Source: Deinococcus gobiensis I-0
Lineage (GTDB): Bacteria; Deinococcota; Deinococci; Deinococcales; Deinococcaceae
Reading direction: 5' to 3'
Length of the DNA: 23,085 nt
Assembly (NCBI RefSeq): GCF_000252445.1
Contig: NC_017790.1
Coordinates: 2,776,001 to 2,799,085, forward strand
The notes under the pieces are model-generated. The model saw only the letters and a program-made list of their open reading frames with translations. It was not told where the DNA came from and made no database searches. Each line of letters starts with the position of its first letter. Within the stretch, counting starts at the first letter, position 1. The translations under genes and the position numbers were made by a program. Of the stretch, positions 18,674 through 23,085 are shown piece by piece.

Positions 18674-18716
18674 GCGGTGCCTCCTGTGGGGGAGCGGAAA
18701 AAGAGCGGGGTCCGGG

Positions 18717-19493
18717 TCAGGCGGGGGGCGAGAGCTTGTTCATGGCCGCGCGCAGGTCGTAGGCCTGGGCGATGCTCAGGGCCGTGTGGCCCTGGGGGTC
18801 GGTGACGCCCGGGTCGGCCCCGTGCGCGAGCAGCAGGTCGAGCAGATCGGTGCGCGGCGCGCGGCTGCGGCTCCGGTAGGCGCGGCCCTCCACGTCCACG
18901 GCGTGCAGCAGCGGCGGCCAGTAGCGCCCGTCGTCGGCGTCGGCTCCGCGCCGCAGCAACTCGGCCACCACGCCGGGTTCGTAGTCGCCCTCGCCGGGGT
19001 GCGACTGTTCGATGGCGCGGTTCAGCAGCGGCATCGTCTCCTCGGCGGGCCAGAAGTTCACGTCCTGCACGGCGGCCAGCGTGGGCAGAACGTAGGTGTT
19101 CAGGTTCACGGCGTTCTGCGGCACGTGCCGCAGCATCCAGGCCAGCGCCCCGTGCAGGCGCGTCTGGGACACGCCGGTCGGGTCGGGCACCTGCCCGCGC
19201 TTGAGGGCGTCGATCACCGGGTTGGCGTCCTCGCGCCGGGCAAGGCGCACGTACTCAGTCTCGACCTGCTCGCGCGCCCAGGGGGTCTTGCGCAGGAACT
19301 TCAGGCTGCTGACCACGCTGGGGTCGCGCTGAAAGCAGCGCACCGGAATGCGCCGCGCCAGTTCTTCCCAGCCGTACTCGGCGTGCAGGTGGCGCACGAC
19401 CTGTTCGAGCGTGACGCCGGGGGGCAGCGGCGCGGCGGGCCGGCCGTCCCCTGCTGAGGGCCGGCGTCGCTCGCCCTGGCGGCCCCTCGTCAC
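18717..19493 (-). CDS. VF530 (DUF2132)-ankyrin repeat fusion protein in the dnaK operon
   Basis: This 258-residue protein lies between grpE and dnaJ. After a basic, Pro-rich tail (residues 1-24), residues 25-84 match the VF530/DUF2132 family: [19 protein letters not shown], then [19 protein letters not shown] and [12 protein letters not shown]. That small alpha-helical domain has been suggested to bind nucleic acid, but its role is not established. The middle (about 90-175) is helical and unassigned. The last part carries ankyrin-type units: [17 protein letters not shown] near 183-200 and [26 protein letters not shown] near 219-245, which suggests protein binding. Start is GTG at 19493, 7 bases after the grpE stop, with AAGGG upstream, so expression with grpE and dnaJ is expected. 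In Thermus, the DnaK-DnaJ assembly factor DafA lies in the same operon; whether this protein plays such a part is speculation. Confidence 0.85.
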   Translation of the reverse strand: MTRGRQGERRRPSAGDGRPAAPLPPGVTLEQVVRHLHAEYGWEELARRIPVRCFQRDPSVVSSLKFLRKTPWAREQVETEYVRLARREDANPVIDALKRGQVPDPTGVSQTRLHGALAWMLRHVPQNAVNLNTYVLPTLAAVQDVNFWPAEETMPLLNRAIEQSHPGEGDYEPGVVAELLRRGADADDGRYWPPLLHAVDVEGRAYRSRSRAPRTDLLDLLLAHGADPGVTDPQGHTALSIAQAYDLRAAMNKLSPPA

Positions 19494-19500
19494 GGCTGGA

Positions 19501-20199
19501 TCATCCCTTGCGGCTCACGACCACGCGGGCCGGGCGCACGAGGCGGTCGCCCATGCGGAAACCCACCTGGTAGACCTGCACGATCACGTCGTCGGCGTCG
19601 CCGTCCACCACTTGCAGGGCCTCGTGCCACTGCGGGTCGAAGGCCTCGCCTTCCTTGCCGGTCGCTTCCAGGCCCAGGGCCGCGAAGGTGTTCAGTACGC
19701 GGTTCTGCACCGCCTGCACGCCGGGGATCAACTTGGCGGGGTCGCCGCTGCCCATCGTCACGGCGCGGTCGAGGTCGTCGTACACGGGCATGAGCTGCTC
19801 GGCGGCCTTCGCGACCCCCTGGCCCTGCGCGGCGGCCACGTCCTGGCCCATGCGGGTGCGGTAGCTCTCGAAGTCGGCGGCGAGGCGGCCCAGGCGGCCG
19901 CGCAGGTCGGCGTTCTCCTTTTCCAGCTCGTCCACGCGCTCCAGCTTGCCCATCATCTCCTGCACCTGGGCGAACATGTTCTCGTCCATGCCGGGAAAGC
20001 CCGCTTCCTCGGCGTCCTCGGCCATGTTGTCATTTTCCGGGCTGCTGTCGAGTTCGGTGCCCTCGGCGTCCACCGTCTTGCCGCGCTGGCGGGTGAACTT
20101 GAGGTTTTCCTGTTCGGTACCGGTGGTTTCGGCAGCGTCGGTCTGGGGCGTGCCCTGCTGATCGTCCTTGGTCATATCCTTGCCTCGCCTTCTGAACAT
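19501..20199 (-). CDS. grpE: GrpE nucleotide exchange factor
   Basis: This 232-residue protein exchanges ADP for ATP on DnaK. An acidic, disordered N-terminus (about 1-80) precedes a long coiled coil (about 85-125; MMGKLERVDELEKENADLR, RLAADFESYRTRM). The GrpE head domain follows with LMPVYDDLDRAVTM, GVQAVQNRVLNTFAALGLE, GEAFDPQWHEALQVV and the final VGFRMGDRLVRPARVVVS signature. The ATG at 20199 lies 6 bases after TATCTT, suggesting a leaderless message in addition to read-through from dnaK; an ATG at 20175 preceded by GGCAAGGA is an alternative that removes eight residues. It is somewhat longer than E. coli GrpE (197), mainly in the N-terminus. Confidence 0.95.
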   Translation of the reverse strand: MFRRRGKDMTKDDQQGTPQTDAAETTGTEQENLKFTRQRGKTVDAEGTELDSSPENDNMAEDAEEAGFPGMDENMFAQVQEMMGKLERVDELEKENADLRGRLGRLAADFESYRTRMGQDVAAAQGQGVAKAAEQLMPVYDDLDRAVTMGSGDPAKLIPGVQAVQNRVLNTFAALGLEATGKEGEAFDPQWHEALQVVDGDADDVIVQVYQVGFRMGDRLVRPARVVVSRKG

Positions 20200-20205
20200 G
20201 GCTTA

Positions 20206-20211
20206 AAGATA
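20206..20211 (-). promoter_or_regulatory. Possible internal -10 element before grpE
   Basis: TATCTT on the minus strand ends 6 bases before the ATG at 20199. With no recognisable -35 the case rests on spacing alone. Confidence 0.35.
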
Positions 20212-20281
20212 GGGGGAGAGGGGCGAATAGGCCGTCCTCTCCCCTGCGGGTCGTGTGTTGTCCGGCGCGCGTTGCTCCGCC

Positions 20282-20312
20282 TCCGGGTCCGGCGCTCATG
20301 GCTGGACCCGGA
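20282..20312 (-). terminator. Attenuator-like hairpin between dnaK and grpE
   Basis: TCCGGGTCC and GGACCCGGA form a perfect 9-bp stem with a 13-base loop, 10 bases after the dnaK stop. There is no U-tract. It may lower transcription into grpE or protect the dnaK 3' end, giving more DnaK than co-chaperone. Confidence 0.55.
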
Positions 20313-20322
20313 AGCCGGAACA

Positions 20323-22212
<1,890 letters not shown>

Positions 22213-22275
22213 GTGTCTGACTCCTTGAGAGAGGGGAATATGCCGCCCGGAGGGCAGCTGTTCTGAACTGCAACT

Positions 22276-22304
22276 AGCATAGGCCCACAGTTCCCTGGAG
22301 TCAA
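22276..22304 (-). promoter_or_regulatory. Promoter of the dnaK operon
   Basis: On the minus strand TTGACT (22299-22304) and TATGCT (22276-22281) are separated by exactly 17 bases, a good housekeeping-sigma promoter. The predicted start is near 22269, giving a leader of about 57 bases. The HAIR element lies 4 bases upstream of the -35. Confidence 0.85.
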
Positions 22305-22308
22305 TAGA

Positions 22309-22329
22309 CTTGAGTGCATTGCGCTCAAG
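22309..22329. promoter_or_regulatory. HAIR element (HspR operator)
   Basis: CTTGAGT-GCATTGC-GCTCAAG matches the HspR-associated inverted repeat CTTGAGT-N7-ACTCAAG with a single mismatch. Arms extend one more base each side as A and T. HspR, a MerR-like repressor, would repress dnaK from here, with DnaK itself as corepressor in other bacteria. No hspR gene is in the window. The CIRCE consensus is not matched. Confidence 0.88.
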
Positions 22330-22453
22330 TTTAAGGGTGCCTCAAGGTGTGGCTGGAGGCGCGCGGTCCTACCGCTCCTCCCCGGTCCGTCAGCGCCGGG
22401 CCTCCTCTTGCGCGTCTTGCCCTGAATCACTCGCCCGGTTGCCCCTGGCCCCT

Positions 22454-23085
22454 TCACGCCAGGGTGCGCCCCCCGTTGACCGCGAAAGTCTGGCCCGTGA
22501 CGAAGCCGGCCGCCGGGGACGCGAGGAAGGCGACCATCTCGGCCACGTCCTGCGGCACGCCCTGGCGGCCCAGGGGCACGGCGGCCACGTAGGCGGCGCG
22601 GCCTTCGGGGCCGTCGCCCTCGTGGCGCTCGACCGGCACCCAGCCCGGCGCGACGAGATTCACCGTGACCTGCGACGGCCCCAGTTCGGTGGCCCACGAC
22701 CGCGTCAGGCCCAGCATGGCCCCCTTGGCGGCGACGTAGTGCCCGAACTCGGCGTTGCCCAGGTCCACGACCTCGCTGCCGATATTGATGATCCGGCCGC
22801 GTCCCCCCGCCGCGCGCAGGTCGCCCAGGCAGGCCTGGAGCAACAGCAGCGGCGCCTTGACGAAGAACACGAGCTGGTTCAGGTGATCATCCCAGGTCTG
22901 CTGCTCCAGGGGCATCATCGGCTGCGGGCCGGTGGCGTTGTTGACCAGGACCGTCACCGGCCCCAGGGCCGCACGCACCGCCTCTATGCCCGCGCGCACC
23001 GCCGCCCCGTCGGTCACGTCGAAGGCGAAGGCCTGCGCGCGCCCGCCCGCCGCCACGATCTCCTGGGCCACGCGCCCCGCCCCGG
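22454..23085 (-). CDS. SDR-family oxidoreductase, 5' end outside window
   Basis: The frame is open through the right edge, so the N-terminal glycine-rich NAD(P)-binding loop is not visible; 210 codons are. What remains is typical of classical short-chain dehydrogenases: VLVNNATG (NNA motif), IINIGSE with the catalytic Ser, the YVAAK catalytic Tyr-Lys pair, LGLTRSWATELGPSQVTVNLVAPGWV, and the C-terminal DVAEMVAFLASPAAGFVTGQTFAVNGG. This resembles FabG-like 3-oxoacyl-ACP reductases, but substrate cannot be told. It is transcribed on the same strand as dnaK and ends about 125 bases upstream of the dnaK HAIR element. The GTG at 23071 is internal, not the start. Confidence 0.9.
   Translation of the reverse strand, partial: GAGRVAQEIVAAGGRAQAFAFDVTDGAAVRAGIEAVRAALGPVTVLVNNATGPQPMMPLEQQTWDDHLNQLVFFVKAPLLLLQACLGDLRAAGGRGRIINIGSEVVDLGNAEFGHYVAAKGAMLGLTRSWATELGPSQVTVNLVAPGWVPVERHEGDGPEGRAAYVAAVPLGRQGVPQDVAEMVAFLASPAAGFVTGQTFAVNGGRTLA

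Noticed and set aside
22309..22329. CIRCE (HrcA) element before dnaK
   Set aside because: Arms are CTTGAG-type with a 7-base spacer, matching HAIR; TTAGCACTC-N9-GAGTGCTAA is not present.

Overview
The window is high-GC DNA that looks like a Deinococcus chromosome or large replicon. The evidence is a zinc-finger-less DnaJ in a dnaK-grpE-X-dnaJ cluster, an HspR-type HAIR operator before dnaK, and many genes whose start codon lies 5-9 bases after a TANNNT -10 hexamer, the leaderless-mRNA arrangement known from Deinococcus. Genus assignment is inference; no species is claimed.

Positions 1-11300 form a carbohydrate phosphotransferase (PTS) island. On the minus strand, in transcription order, are mtlA (mannitol EIICBA), mtlD (mannitol-1-phosphate 5-dehydrogenase), a free HPr, a DeoR-family regulator and a CobW-type GTPase that runs off the left edge. 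Divergent from mtlA, on the plus strand, are a fused EIIA-HPr-EI protein, fruK (1-phosphofructokinase) and fruA (fructose EIIB-B-C). The fusion carries the only Enzyme I seen here, so it probably energises both sugar systems. A 10-bp-periodic motif (core TGCTCA) lies upstream of deoR, mtlA and the fusion gene, suggesting one shared regulator. The island ends at a 20-bp-stem bidirectional terminator shared with pilT.

Positions 11300-17590 hold mostly single genes: a PilT/PilU-type pilus ATPase, a TrmB-type regulator, a small lipoprotein, a Nif3-family protein translationally coupled to thymidylate kinase, a secreted glutamine cyclotransferase, a CBS-pair protein and a secreted protein of unknown function. 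A perfect 17-bp palindrome lies before the Nif3 gene.

Positions 17690-22330 are the Hsp70 cluster on the minus strand: dnaK, grpE, a VF530(DUF2132)-ankyrin fusion, and dnaJ. A TTGACT-N17-TATGCT promoter with a HAIR element just upstream of the -35 drives dnaK. The right edge carries an SDR oxidoreductase cut by the window boundary. I found no tRNA, rRNA, CRISPR array, insertion sequence or prophage.
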